DNA from: a virus
Direction: 5' to 3' (one strand)
Length of the DNA: 23,630 bases
Virus record (IMG/VR): IMGVR_UViG_3300034166_000567
Coordinates: 1-23,630 of that record
The position numbers and the translations under genes are program-made. Of the stretch, positions 1 through 5,420 are shown piece by piece. The notes beneath the pieces are model-generated. The model ran no database searches, was not told where the DNA came from, and saw only the letters and a program-made list of their open reading frames with translations. Each line of letters begins with the position of its first letter. Position 1 is the first letter of the stretch.

Positions 1-8
1 TAAATGCC

Positions 9-38
9 ACCTGAGCAAGTGGATGCAAAAACTGCTCA
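9..38 (+). other. Stem-loop just upstream of tRNA-Asp
   Basis: GAGCA (13-17) pairs with TGCTC (33-37), with a bulged A and two further pairs, enclosing an A-rich loop. ACCTGAGCAAGT and AACTGCTC recur in the same order on the - strand at 16856-16880, so this looks like a reused RNA element. Its function is unknown; it may belong to an RNA that begins left of the window. Confidence 0.35.
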
Positions 39-41
39 CAT

Positions 42-115
42 GGTCCGTTAGAATAGTTGGTTAGTTCGCTACCCTGTCACGGTAGAGGTCACGGGTTCAA
101 GTCCCGTACGGATCG
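42..115 (+). tRNA. tRNA-Asp (anticodon GTC)
   Basis: A full cloverleaf can be drawn. Acceptor GGTCCGT (42-48) pairs with ACGGATC (108-114) with one G-T pair. D stem GAAT/GTTC is at 51-54/64-67. Anticodon stem CTACC/GGTAG is at 69-73/81-85 with loop CTGTCAC, so the anticodon GTC is at 76-78. T stem ACGGG/CCCGT encloses TTCAAGT. The discriminator is G115 and CCA is not encoded. Confidence 0.93.
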
Positions 116-160
116 CAAGTATAAATATGCAACGCAATGCATAAAAATCGGGGCGCTCCC

Positions 161-176
161 TGTGATCTATATCACA
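161..176. promoter_or_regulatory. CRP/GlxR-type palindromic operator
   Basis: TGTGATCTATATCACA is a perfect 16-bp palindrome that fits both the CRP consensus TGTGA-N6-TCACA and the actinobacterial GlxR form TGTGANNTANNTCACA. It lies about 100 bp upstream of the first protein gene, in the only long intergenic gap at this end. It could instead be the stem of a hairpin, since ATTTTT follows a few bases later. Binding is inferred from sequence alone. Confidence 0.5.
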
Positions 177-183
177 TGAGATT

Positions 184-262
184 TTTATCAAAACTTAATT
201 ACGATAGAGTGATATTTTTCCTGGAATTTAATTACGAAGAGTTGATTTTTTTCCCGAAACCT
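184..262 (+). repeat. ATTACGA/TTTTTCCC elements, copies 1 and 2
   Basis: Two consecutive degenerate copies of a roughly 45-bp intergenic element. Each has ATTACGA (198-204 and 231-237), then about 9-12 bases, then a T run ending in CC, then CCTGG or AAACCTG. Three more copies occur at 2956-3045 and 3433-3480. Copy 2 runs into the promoter of the first gene, which suggests a regulatory site. Confidence 0.6.
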
Positions 263-270
263 GCTAGAAT
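242..270 (+). promoter_or_regulatory. Promoter of the first small-gene operon
   Basis: TTGATT (242-247), a 17-nt spacer and TAGAAT (265-270), with exactly 6 nt to the ATG at 277. The spacing predicts a transcript starting at or next to the ATG, so it would be leaderless. ATTACGA copy 2 ends 4 nt before the -35 box. Confidence 0.65.
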
Positions 271-276
271 TAATCT

Positions 277-441
277 ATGACCCAAACAATGAGAACGATT
301 GACGAACTAGTCAATGAGATGTACATGGACAACGAGTCCCATCTCGAATACATGGAAAATATGAACGGTGGAGATTGTGATTGTGCAATCCACACTACCT
401 TGAATACAATAGTCAAATACTGGTGGGATGAGGAGAACTAA
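277..441 (+). CDS. Small hypothetical phage protein (54 aa)
   Basis: ATG at 277 follows a -10 box by 6 nt and has no Shine-Dalgarno sequence. The product is acidic and Met-rich, with a CDC motif near residue 34 and a C-terminal YWWDEEN. Its stop shares one base with the next start (TAATG), so it begins a translationally coupled run. No family recognised. Confidence 0.75.
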   Translation: MTQTMRTIDELVNEMYMDNESHLEYMENMNGGDCDCAIHTTLNTIVKYWWDEEN

Positions 442-563
442 TGTTGGGCTATGAACTACAAGATCTAAATGATATGACTTATGGCATTGACTCTGCCCTA
501 TTGATGATAAACCAGGACGAGAACCCTGCTAATGGACTATGGGCAGAAGGGTACTTTGACTAA
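441..563 (+). CDS. Small hypothetical phage protein (40 aa)
   Basis: It starts inside the TAATG overlap with the gene before it and ends in an identical overlap with the gene after it. This coupling is the main evidence that so short a frame is real. The product is acidic and soluble, with no recognisable motif. Confidence 0.7.
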   Translation: MLGYELQDLNDMTYGIDSALLMINQDENPANGLWAEGYFD

Positions 564-763
564 TGTGGACTAAGCATGACTATGTATGTACTAACTGTGA
601 TGCTCTTATTGAGGTCACTGCCCTGGAGATACCAAGGGTAGATCCTGACTGTATTTGCGCCAGAGGAATGGTTATTGGTATTGGCTCATCCCCTGCGTAT
701 CAACCTGTGATGGAAGTCACACCCCGTGAAGTTGTAAAAATCAACACGAACCCGTATAATTAA
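563..763 (+). CDS. Small zinc-ribbon protein (66 aa)
   Basis: Cys9-x2-Cys12 and Cys30-x-Cys32 form a likely four-Cys zinc site. The pattern (Y-x-C-x2-C at the N terminus, then Pro and C-x-C about 20 residues later) also occurs in the 45-aa product of 12923-13060, so the two look like distant paralogues. The start overlaps the previous stop by one base. Its last codons TAT AAT TAA also form the -10 box of the next gene. The role is unknown; a nucleic-acid or protein adaptor is possible. Confidence 0.75.
   Translation: MWTKHDYVCTNCDALIEVTALEIPRVDPDCICARGMVIGIGSSPAYQPVMEVTPREVVKINTNPYN
732..760 (+). promoter_or_regulatory. Internal promoter embedded in a coding end
   Basis: TTGTAA (732-737), a 17-nt spacer and a perfect TATAAT (755-760) lie inside the end of the upstream gene, 6 nt before the ATG at 767. 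It predicts a second, leaderless transcript within the operon. Confidence 0.65.
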
Positions 764-766
764 TAT

Positions 767-970
767 ATGGACCTAAATACATTCGAAGAATATGTAAGAC
801 TGCACCTGCTGTCCTTGGAGCAAGACTCTGAGGAACTACAAGCCAAAATGGATACTTATACTGACTATGATAATGACGAGTATCGTTCTTTAGAAATAGA
901 GGATATCTCAACCAATGGACAGATTCTTGCCTGCTACCACTTTTTGTCAGTGCTAGAGGCTACAATATAA
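767..970 (+). CDS. Small acidic hypothetical protein, tandem paralogue A (67 aa)
   Basis: Leaderless start 6 nt after TATAAT. The product is acidic and predicted helical. The stretch from YTDYDNDEY onward can be aligned with YTDHENEQY in the next gene, with matching spacing to a following Gly-x-Leu and aromatic positions, so the pair probably arose by tandem duplication. No family recognised. Confidence 0.8.
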   Translation: MDLNTFEEYVRLHLLSLEQDSEELQAKMDTYTDYDNDEYRSLEIEDISTNGQILACYHFLSVLEATI

Positions 971-972
971 CT

Positions 973-1239
973 ATGACAACAACACAACTAGACCCACGAC
1001 TACAAAAACTGGTTGACCTAGGAGAGTCTGGCACAGACATTCTACATGGTGAACTAAAAAACCTTATGTATCAAACCGAGCAAGCATTGGCTGAGTATAC
1101 TGACCATGAGAATGAGCAGTATGACCAAACCGTAGACCGTCTACATCTAGAGGGTATGCTTGACGCTTATGTAGAAGTATACCAACTAACATATGGCCTA
1201 GCCTTTGCTATCAGTGATAGGATTAAAAACAATGGGTAA
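973..1239 (+). CDS. Small acidic hypothetical protein, tandem paralogue B (88 aa)
   Basis: The ATG is 2 nt after the previous stop, and TACAAT (961-966) lies exactly 6 nt upstream, so it may have its own leaderless promoter. The C-terminal half resembles the upstream gene (YTD-x2-N-x2-Y, then a helical segment). It appears soluble and helical. Function unknown. Confidence 0.8.
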   Translation: MTTTQLDPRLQKLVDLGESGTDILHGELKNLMYQTEQALAEYTDHENEQYDQTVDRLHLEGMLDAYVEVYQLTYGLAFAISDRIKNNG

Positions 1240-1603
1240 CTTTATTGAGATGACCATGGAAGAGTGGGAAGCCACTTACAAGCCTATAGATAATCATCTT
1301 GACACTAATGCCTCCTTTGACGGTATTATGTTTGAGACCTATGGTAGTGAGGTAGAGTTTGTTAAGTCTCAATCCCCTGCCAATATCTGGATGTTTGGGG
1401 ATGGGGACGATGGAGGCCTCTATATCTGGAATGGCTGGGGATTTGTAAATAGATTAGGATACTTTGTCACTGAGGTACCGTGCCCTGATGGTCTGACCAT
1501 TCAGATACAGGTGGCTGAGCCTGACTTGACATGTGATTTCTGTGGTGATATACTTGATGAAGAACTACCCCACGACCCACTATGCGAAGGAATAAATGTA
1601 TGA
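1232..1603 (+). CDS. Hypothetical phage protein with C-terminal zinc motif (123 aa)
   Basis: The ATG at 1232 overlaps the previous stop by 8 bases. An in-frame TTG at 1205 lies deeper in the upstream gene and is less likely. The middle is Gly/Trp/Asp-rich, and the C terminus has Cys-x2-Cys, then His and Cys (CDFCGD ... HDPLC), suggesting one zinc. The last bases ATGA couple it to the next gene. No confident family. Confidence 0.78.
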   Translation: MGNFIEMTMEEWEATYKPIDNHLDTNASFDGIMFETYGSEVEFVKSQSPANIWMFGDGDDGGLYIWNGWGFVNRLGYFVTEVPCPDGLTIQIQVAEPDLTCDFCGDILDEELPHDPLCEGINV

Positions 1604-1785
1604 CAGAATATGTATGCCCACGATGTTCAGATAGTTACGATAGCGACAACTTATGGTTTATAGAAAATGCTGGCTACATAGCACTTGGCATTTGTCCTGA
1701 GTGTCGTACTCCTGATGAGTTTGACATCACTAGTAAAAATTGGAAAACCTACCTAGCATCAAAAGGAATCGGAGCAAACAAATGA
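1600..1785 (+). CDS. Small zinc-ribbon protein (61 aa)
   Basis: Two CPxC knuckles (CPRC near residue 6 and CPEC near residue 33) are typical of a zinc ribbon. The ATG at 1600 shares ATGA with the upstream stop; the upstream in-frame start at 1582 would overlap more and is not preferred. It probably binds zinc and may contact nucleic acid or a host protein; the target is unknown. Confidence 0.75.
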   Translation: MTEYVCPRCSDSYDSDNLWFIENAGYIALGICPECRTPDEFDITSKNWKTYLASKGIGANK

Positions 1786-1928
1786 ACGAATACAAAGTAG
1801 AAATCATCTTTGAACCCACTGGTGATTACATGACATTTAGATACGAGGCTGAATCAGATAATGAAGAGGACCTCTGCAATGAAATATTAAGCCAACTATC
1901 AATTGTATCCTGGAAGGAAGAAAACTAA
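1782..1928 (+). CDS. Small hypothetical protein (48 aa)
   Basis: Start in an ATGA overlap at 1782, stop in a TAATG overlap at 1928. The N-terminal half has alternating hydrophobic residues typical of beta strands (YKVEIIFEPTG). The C-terminal half is acidic. Function unknown. Confidence 0.72.
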   Translation: MNEYKVEIIFEPTGDYMTFRYEAESDNEEDLCNEILSQLSIVSWKEEN

Positions 1929-2296
1929 TGGGAGCACGTATTAACTTTGTATTTAAAGACGTCGAGGATGAAGCACACGTAGTTCTATATAGCCACTGGG
2001 GTGAGACAGAATGGCAACGGGACCTAGCAATGGCCCTGCAGCATTCAAAGCCTAGGTGGAAAGACTATGCCTACTTCAACCGTATGATGATTAGTTATCT
2101 TATCCAAGACTCCGTGCTTGAAGAGACAGGGTTTGGAATTTATGCTATCAAGGGCACCAACTTTGAACTAGGTGAGACGACGGTAGTTATCGATGTTGCC
2201 AAGGAAACTATCTATGAGGCAGGCAAGGAACTACAGGTTGACTGGCAAATGTTTATCAATGCCTACATTCCTAAAGTTTTAGTTGAGCAGATCTAG
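1928..2296 (+). CDS. Hypothetical phage protein (122 aa)
   Basis: Last gene of the first operon, coupled to its upstream neighbour by TAATG. The sequence looks like a globular alpha/beta protein: an N-terminal strand region (INFVFKDVEDEAHVVLYSHW), a Trp-rich helix, and a mid segment with strand-like IDVAKETIYEAG. No catalytic motif recognised. Two hairpins follow its stop codon. Confidence 0.82.
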   Translation: MGARINFVFKDVEDEAHVVLYSHWGETEWQRDLAMALQHSKPRWKDYAYFNRMMISYLIQDSVLEETGFGIYAIKGTNFELGETTVVIDVAKETIYEAGKELQVDWQMFINAYIPKVLVEQI

Positions 2297-2314
2297 GGAG
2301 TGGGTCCCCTAGAT
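2291..2314 (+). other. Hairpin at the end of the first operon
   Basis: ATCTAGGG (2291-2298) is the exact reverse complement of CCCTAGAT (2307-2314) around an 8-nt loop, and the stop codon lies in its left arm. No T run follows, so on its own it is more likely an RNA-protecting or pausing hairpin than a terminator. Confidence 0.5.
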
Positions 2315-2320
2315 TAATAA

Positions 2321-2365
2321 GGTGGGAGGGGCTGGCGTGGGGCTTGCCCTTCCCCCTACTTTTTG
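2321..2365 (+). terminator. Probable rho-independent terminator
   Basis: A G-rich left arm (GTGGGAGGGG) can pair with a C-rich right arm (ending CCCCCTAC), with G-U pairs and one mismatch, followed directly by TTTTT. It separates the first operon from the pair of genes at 2391-2904. Its right arm also contains the -35 box of the next promoter. Confidence 0.55.
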
Positions 2366-2372
2366 ATACAAT
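2344..2372 (+). promoter_or_regulatory. Promoter for the 2391-2904 gene pair
   Basis: TTGCCC (2344-2349), a 17-nt spacer and TACAAT (2367-2372). Unlike most promoters here it gives a short leader, and the first gene has a clear AGAGGAG ribosome binding site 7 nt before its ATG. Confidence 0.55.
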
Positions 2373-2390
2373 AGAACAGAGGAGATACCT

Positions 2391-2627
2391 ATGGCTTATT
2401 CAGTACGAAAACCAACGCACAATAAAGAAACCCGTATGGCAGAGCAGTTAGGCAGACTCCTTACCCAAGATTTTGCGGTAGACTTAGAAAGAGTAGGATA
2501 CTACATGGTAAGAAACCTACCCTTGATTAACTACCACAGACTAGAGGTTTTGAGTTTGACATCTATGGAAGAGTATGATAAACTTATGTTAGAGATGAAA
2601 GGACCCGCAAATGGACTACGCAGATAA
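2391..2627 (+). CDS. Hypothetical phage protein (78 aa)
   Basis: It has a true Shine-Dalgarno sequence (AGAGGAG), unlike the leaderless genes around it. The product is basic at the N terminus and helical, with no recognised domain. It overlaps the next gene by 17 nt. Confidence 0.78.
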   Translation: MAYSVRKPTHNKETRMAEQLGRLLTQDFAVDLERVGYYMVRNLPLINYHRLEVLSLTSMEEYDKLMLEMKGPANGLRR

Positions 2628-2904
2628 GACAGGCATGTTAGGTCAACTATGGATTGACTATCGAGAGGATGACAACTTCTCCGTATTTATGGAATACAAC
2701 GACATTGGTTTGCCATTGTCCTATGTAGTGGCAGAAGGTTTGGTACCTGCTCTAACACCACTAGGTGAGGACTATGTTGATGAAACCATTCAGATGTTGT
2801 TTAAACTAATTGATGTTACAGAGCAAGAGGTAGACCTATTGCCTACCATTAACCTAGACACAGTTCTAGAACTAGCATACCAAAAGAAAAACACGCTAGA
2901 GTAA
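2611..2904 (+). CDS. Acidic hypothetical phage protein (97 aa)
   Basis: The ATG at 2611 is preceded by AAAGGA at good spacing inside the end of the upstream gene. The product is acidic, with an aromatic N-terminal half and a leucine-rich helical C-terminal half. No family recognised. A GC-rich hairpin follows immediately. Confidence 0.78.
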   Translation: MDYADKTGMLGQLWIDYREDDNFSVFMEYNDIGLPLSYVVAEGLVPALTPLGEDYVDETIQMLFKLIDVTEQEVDLLPTINLDTVLELAYQKKNTLE

Positions 2905-2932
2905 TCTGGCCCCTGCGGGGGCGCCCACCAGA
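2905..2932 (+). terminator. GC-rich two-level hairpin, possible terminator
   Basis: TCTGG (2905-2909) can pair with CCAGA (2928-2932), enclosing GCCCC-TGC-GGGGC. The structure begins right after the stop codon. There is no T run, so termination is probable rather than certain. Confidence 0.45.
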
Positions 2933-2955
2933 CATATCGGACAAACCAGACATCT

Positions 2956-3045
2956 AGGTTTTTCAAAACATCATTACGAACGATCAAAAATTTTTCCCCA
3001 AACCTGGACATATTACGATGAAGCAAATCTTTTCCCCAAACCTGG
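2956..3045 (+). repeat. ATTACGA/TTTTTCCCC elements, copies 3 and 4
   Basis: Copy 3 has AGGTTTTTCAAAA, ATTACGA (2973-2979), then TTTTTCCCC and AAACCTGG. Copy 4 has ATTACGA (3012-3018), TTTTCCCC and AAACCTGG. The two ATTACGA cores are 39 bp apart and share the 12-mer CCCCAAACCTGG. They lie 60-130 bp upstream of the gene at 3103. Confidence 0.65.
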
Positions 3046-3090
3046 CTTATACCATACAAACCTTTATATGTCAAACCTTCATATCAGGTG

Positions 3091-3096
3091 TATAAT
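3091..3096 (+). promoter_or_regulatory. -10 box of a leaderless gene
   Basis: Perfect TATAAT, 6 nt before the ATG at 3103. A weak -35 (ATGTCA, 3068-3073) is at 17-nt spacing. Confidence 0.6.
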
Positions 3097-3102
3097 ATAT
3101 CT

Positions 3103-3375
3103 ATGACCCCAAGACACTTTGCTGCATATGCTAAGAATGATCCTAAAGGATATCAAGCATTCTCCGATTCTATGTGGAATGGTTTTGTATCTATTACCCA
3201 TAAAATTGGTTTGTCTCCTTTCTTTTCATTTACCCCCGATTTTTTGGAGGGACTAAACGCAAATCAGATTGGCAAGCAATTGGGCAATGTTTATAATCAA
3301 ACGATGACTGATAATCCTGTTAGTGGCACCTTCGCCGATGGCGAAATCCCAGGGGATCAAGACCAAACCCCATAA
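3103..3375 (+). CDS. Hypothetical protein inside the repeat-rich region (90 aa)
   Basis: The ATG at 3103 is chosen over an in-frame GTG at 3088 because TATAAT lies exactly 6 nt upstream and overlaps the longer form. The product has an N-terminal helical part rich in aromatic residues and an acidic, flexible C-terminal tail. No family recognised. It is the only gene in the origin-like region, so a role in replication or its control is possible, on position alone. Confidence 0.72.
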   Translation: MTPRHFAAYAKNDPKGYQAFSDSMWNGFVSITHKIGLSPFFSFTPDFLEGLNANQIGKQLGNVYNQTMTDNPVSGTFADGEIPGDQDQTP

Positions 3376-3432
3376 CAAATAACCCCTATAGAATAACAAA
3401 CCTTTTATCCTGGTTTCTTAAATATTTGATAA

Positions 3433-3480
3433 AGGTTTTTCAAAATAAGATTACGATTGTGGCAAATTTCTCCCTGGTTT
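3433..3480 (+). repeat. ATTACGA element, copy 5
   Basis: It has AGGTTTTTCAAAA as in copy 3, ATTACGA at 3450-3456, then GGCAAATTTCTCCC and CTGGTTTT. It lies 65 bp upstream of the consensus promoter at 3520. Confidence 0.6.
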
Positions 3481-3519
3481 TGGGAGATTTTTTATGGGCA
3501 AAATCATGCATACAAGGAC

Positions 3520-3548
3520 TTGACAAACCAAGGTTTTGCATGTATAAT
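3520..3548 (+). promoter_or_regulatory. Perfect consensus sigma70 promoter without a gene
   Basis: TTGACA (3520-3525), a 17-nt spacer and TATAAT (3543-3548) are an exact match to the vegetative consensus. No credible start codon or gene follows, and transcription would run through the heptamers, iterons and DnaA boxes. It may make a primer or regulatory RNA. The spacer itself contains an AACCAAGGTT palindrome. Confidence 0.7.
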
Positions 3549-3576
3549 GCCCAAACCTTACAATGGGATATGAGGT

Positions 3577-3605
3577 TTGACAATATCGAGCATATGTGGT
3601 ATGAG
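3577..3605 (+). promoter_or_regulatory. Second promoter-like site in the origin region
   Basis: TTGACA (3577-3582), a 17-nt spacer and TATGAG (3600-3605). The -35 and -10 regions both overlap AGGTTTG heptamers, so a protein bound there could block it. Confidence 0.45.
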
Positions 3606-3670
3606 GTTTGAAGGTTTGGAGATGTGAGGTTTGGCCCCAGTGAGATTACGACGCCATCTATAAAAGGGCT

Positions 3671-3702
3671 CTATACTCCACTATCCTCCACTTTACTCCA
3701 CT
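3671..3702 (+). repeat. Three tandem 10-bp repeats (iteron-like)
   Basis: The units CTATACTCCA, CTATCCTCCA and CTTTACTCCA follow one another without a gap, so CTCCACT recurs at 3676, 3686 and 3696. The 10-bp period puts every copy on the same face of the helix, as in protein-binding iterons. Confidence 0.65.
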
Positions 3703-3739
3703 TCTAGACTGTCTAATAATATAATCAGTAAGATTAATC

Positions 3740-3792
3740 TGTGGATAACTTGTGGATAACTCATTAAGTAAAGGCTAAGAACCTGTGGATAA
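3740..3792 (+). other. Three perfect DnaA boxes
   Basis: TGTGGATAA (reverse complement of TTATCCACA) occurs at 3740-3748, 3751-3759 and 3784-3792, all in one orientation. The spacings are 11 and 33 bp, about one and three helical turns. Three exact 9-mers within 53 bp are very unlikely by chance. Confidence 0.75.
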
Positions 3793-4335
3793 CTATGTTC
3801 TTGTAAATATTTGAAGGGAGATCCGAAGCCTTCCCTTGTTCACAGGGGTTGTATAGTGTTGTTCATTATTGTCGTTATAGACTAACAATCCCTGAGAAGG
3901 AACTAACACTTTCCACTCTTTGGCATCCTTATCCAAATAGTTAAAGGTTCCACCATCCTCAAGTGACCATTGAGGGTTAACATAAGATGTAAACACCTTC
4001 CTATCTGTTTGAGCAAAGCCATCACTATGCAATGGTATGTATGATCCTGGAGTCCATAAGTAAACCATTATCTGCAAAGCCTCATCTGCACTAGCAACAT
4101 TTAACTCTATAAACTCTTCTTTTATTTTTTGAATAATCTCATCAGGTGGAAAATAGATTATCACTGGAGAACTGTCTTTGACAATTTGAGGATCCCAAGA
4201 GGCATTGGTCTTTGTGGTGATAGGGTTTGGAAATCCAAGGGGATGTAAATCTTTGACTCCATAATAGTAGGATGTAGCCCAATCAAATATATCTGAACAT
4301 AACTCTTTACTTAGCCCATTGTCAAAGATTTTCAC
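3793..4335 (-). CDS. 2-oxoglutarate/Fe(II)-dependent oxygenase (180 aa)
   Basis: Likely iron- and 2-oxoglutarate-dependent hydroxylase of the prolyl-4-hydroxylase type. The iron ligands are visible as His103-x-Asp105 (HSD) and His160, and Arg169 or Arg171 is the likely 2-oxoglutarate anchor (RLRIS). The region before the second His has the usual hydrophobic strands. It starts at GTG 4335, exactly 6 nt after TATACT, so it is leaderless. It ends against the third DnaA box. The substrate is unknown. It is more diverged than the other oxygenases here and lacks their NDDYDGG signature. Confidence 0.8.
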   Translation of the reverse strand: MKIFDNGLSKELCSDIFDWATSYYYGVKDLHPLGFPNPITTKTNASWDPQIVKDSSPVIIYFPPDEIIQKIKEEFIELNVASADEALQIMVYLWTPGSYIPLHSDGFAQTDRKVFTSYVNPQWSLEDGGTFNYLDKDAKEWKVLVPSQGLLVYNDNNEQHYTTPVNKGRLRISLQIFTRT

Positions 4336-4372
4336 ATAAAAAGTATAGCACAGGATATGCTATTATAGACAT

Positions 4373-4936
4373 ATGGAATATAAGCCAAACACAAAGGTTA
4401 AGAATCCAACTTCAGAGTATTCTCTGGTAACAGTTCCTAGGACAGGCTCTCACTATCTTCAAGATAGAATTGAGCAGCACACAGGGGTATATGTCAAGAA
4501 ATATCATCATCTACAAGATAACAAAATGATAACGATAGTAAGAGACCCAGTAGACTTTATATCCTCTTATGTGGCTATGGACGCTCTATACTATGAGGGA
4601 AGTCTTGAGAGGTTTCTAGCCGAACCAGAGAAGTACTGCTTTGGTGACTGGTTTGGTCAAAATGATATAGCCCTCGTTGACAGATTTGATATTATAGTAA
4701 AGTATGAGTCTTTGACAGATTCACCACTTGAAACAATAACAAAGATAGCAGAAAAAATGTCACTTGAGATAATTGAACCCAGATACAAGAGCAATGTCAC
4801 AGACATGCCACATAGGAATTATTTAGCATCTAGTAAAAATTTCAAAGAGTACGACAGAATAAGAAAAATAGTCGAACAACAAGACCTTACAAGGACATAT
4901 CAGATTTACCATAAGTTCTTGACTAAGGCTATCTAA
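4373..4936 (+). CDS. Short sulfotransferase-like protein (187 aa)
   Basis: Two signatures of PAPS-dependent sulfotransferases are present: a 5'-phosphosulfate loop PRTGSHYL (22-29) and a 3'-phosphate motif VRDPVDFISS (56-65). A KYESL segment downstream also fits the family. At 187 aa it is shorter than typical members (about 250-300 aa), so the acceptor-binding part is reduced. TATTAT lies 6 nt before the ATG, divergent from the oxygenase at 3793-4335. It probably transfers sulfate to a sugar, peptide or small molecule. A second copy is at 8469-8984. Confidence 0.8.
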   Translation: MEYKPNTKVKNPTSEYSLVTVPRTGSHYLQDRIEQHTGVYVKKYHHLQDNKMITIVRDPVDFISSYVAMDALYYEGSLERFLAEPEKYCFGDWFGQNDIALVDRFDIIVKYESLTDSPLETITKIAEKMSLEIIEPRYKSNVTDMPHRNYLASSKNFKEYDRIRKIVEQQDLTRTYQIYHKFLTKAI

Positions 4937-4946
4937 CTGCTATAAT
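4919..4946 (+). promoter_or_regulatory. Promoter of a micro-membrane protein
   Basis: TTGACT (4919-4924), a 16-nt spacer and TATAAT (4941-4946), 6 nt before the ATG at 4953. The -35 overlaps the end of the sulfotransferase gene. Confidence 0.65.
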
Positions 4947-4952
4947 TAAACC

Positions 4953-5039
4953 ATGAAACCTTTTCTCATTATGATGCTTGGCCTATTCATCTTTCTAAAC
5001 TATATGGCCTATCTACAACAAATCCGTATGGGTGGATAA
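4953..5039 (+). CDS. 28-aa membrane micro-protein
   Basis: A short frame behind its own strong leaderless promoter. The product is almost one hydrophobic helix (FLIMMLGLFIFLNYMAYL) with a short polar tail (QQIRMGG), so it is probably a single-pass inner-membrane peptide. It could be a toxin-like or superinfection-exclusion peptide; nothing in the sequence decides this. Confidence 0.6.
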   Translation: MKPFLIMMLGLFIFLNYMAYLQQIRMGG

Positions 5040-5057
5040 AACCACGGCAAATAAAGA

Positions 5058-5372
5058 TTACGAACACTCCTTTATAGCCCTATTGACCATATGGATCAAA
5101 CCTCTTCGAGTTATCTTAGATGCATCAAATGTCTCCGTATAACCCCCTTGTGGCATATCTGCCTTAGTTAGATAGTGTCCATGCTTATTGGTGAGTGTTC
5201 TTACTACTAGGGTTTCTACTGATCTTGCTTTATCCCGTTCGGAAAACCACCAATACTTAATCAATATCCAACCTTTGGTCCTATGGCTTGCAAACCTTCT
5301 TCCGCTTACATCTGATATACCTATTTTGACAGCCTTATACACAGGACTGTATAGTATATATAATAGGGTCAT
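5058..5372 (-). CDS. GIY-YIG-like nuclease (T5orf172/MUG113 type, 104 aa)
   Basis: The N-terminal LLYILYSP then VKIGIS fits the variant GIY-YIG core of the T5orf172/MUG113 families, followed by a conserved Arg (26), a His (29) and the helix RDKARSVET with the candidate catalytic Glu. Such domains occur in phages as stand-alone, often homing-like, nucleases. It starts 6 nt after TATAAT on the - strand, so it is leaderless, and is divergent from 5421. Other functions cannot be excluded. Confidence 0.6.
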   Translation of the reverse strand: MTLLYILYSPVYKAVKIGISDVSGRRFASHRTKGWILIKYWWFSERDKARSVETLVVRTLTNKHGHYLTKADMPQGGYTETFDASKITRRGLIHMVNRAIKECS

Positions 5373-5378
5373 TAGTCT

Positions 5379-5414
5379 ATTATACTTGACTTCCCCCGCA
5401 ATTTCTGATATGAT
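5379..5414. promoter_or_regulatory. Compact divergent promoters
   Basis: On the + strand TTGACT (5386-5391), 17 nt and TATGAT (5409-5414) stand 6 nt before the ATG at 5421. On the - strand TATAAT (5384-5379) stands 6 nt before the ATG at 5372. The - strand -10 box is 1 bp from the + strand -35 box, so two polymerases could hardly bind at once. Confidence 0.65.
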
Positions 5415-5420
5415 TTAGAT

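Larger units (their letters stand above)
3397..3633. repeat. CAAACCT / AGGTTTG heptamer cluster
   Basis: CAAACCT occurs at 3397 and 3552 and in inverted form (AGGTTTG) at 3573, 3604, 3612 and 3627. More CAAACCT copies lie at 2999, 3037, 3057 and 3072. The left copies have one orientation and the right copies the other. They look like sites for a DNA-binding protein. Confidence 0.55.
3376..3792. other. Candidate origin of replication
   Basis: A 417-bp stretch without a credible gene. From left to right it contains CAAACCT/AGGTTTG heptamers, ATTACGA element copy 5, two sigma70-like promoters reading rightward, three 10-bp tandem repeats and three perfect DnaA boxes, and it ends where the gene orientation changes. 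This arrangement (promoter, iterons, DnaA boxes) is typical of bacterial plasmid or phage origins. The assignment is inference from motif arrangement. Confidence 0.55.

Noticed and set aside
2790-3074. 94-aa - strand frame overlapping 2611-2904
   Set aside because: It is antisense to a well-supported gene and runs through the hairpin and intergenic repeats.
3426-3611. 61-aa + strand frame in the origin region
   Set aside because: It contains the consensus promoter and repeat heptamers and has no ribosome binding site or -10 box placed for its ATG.
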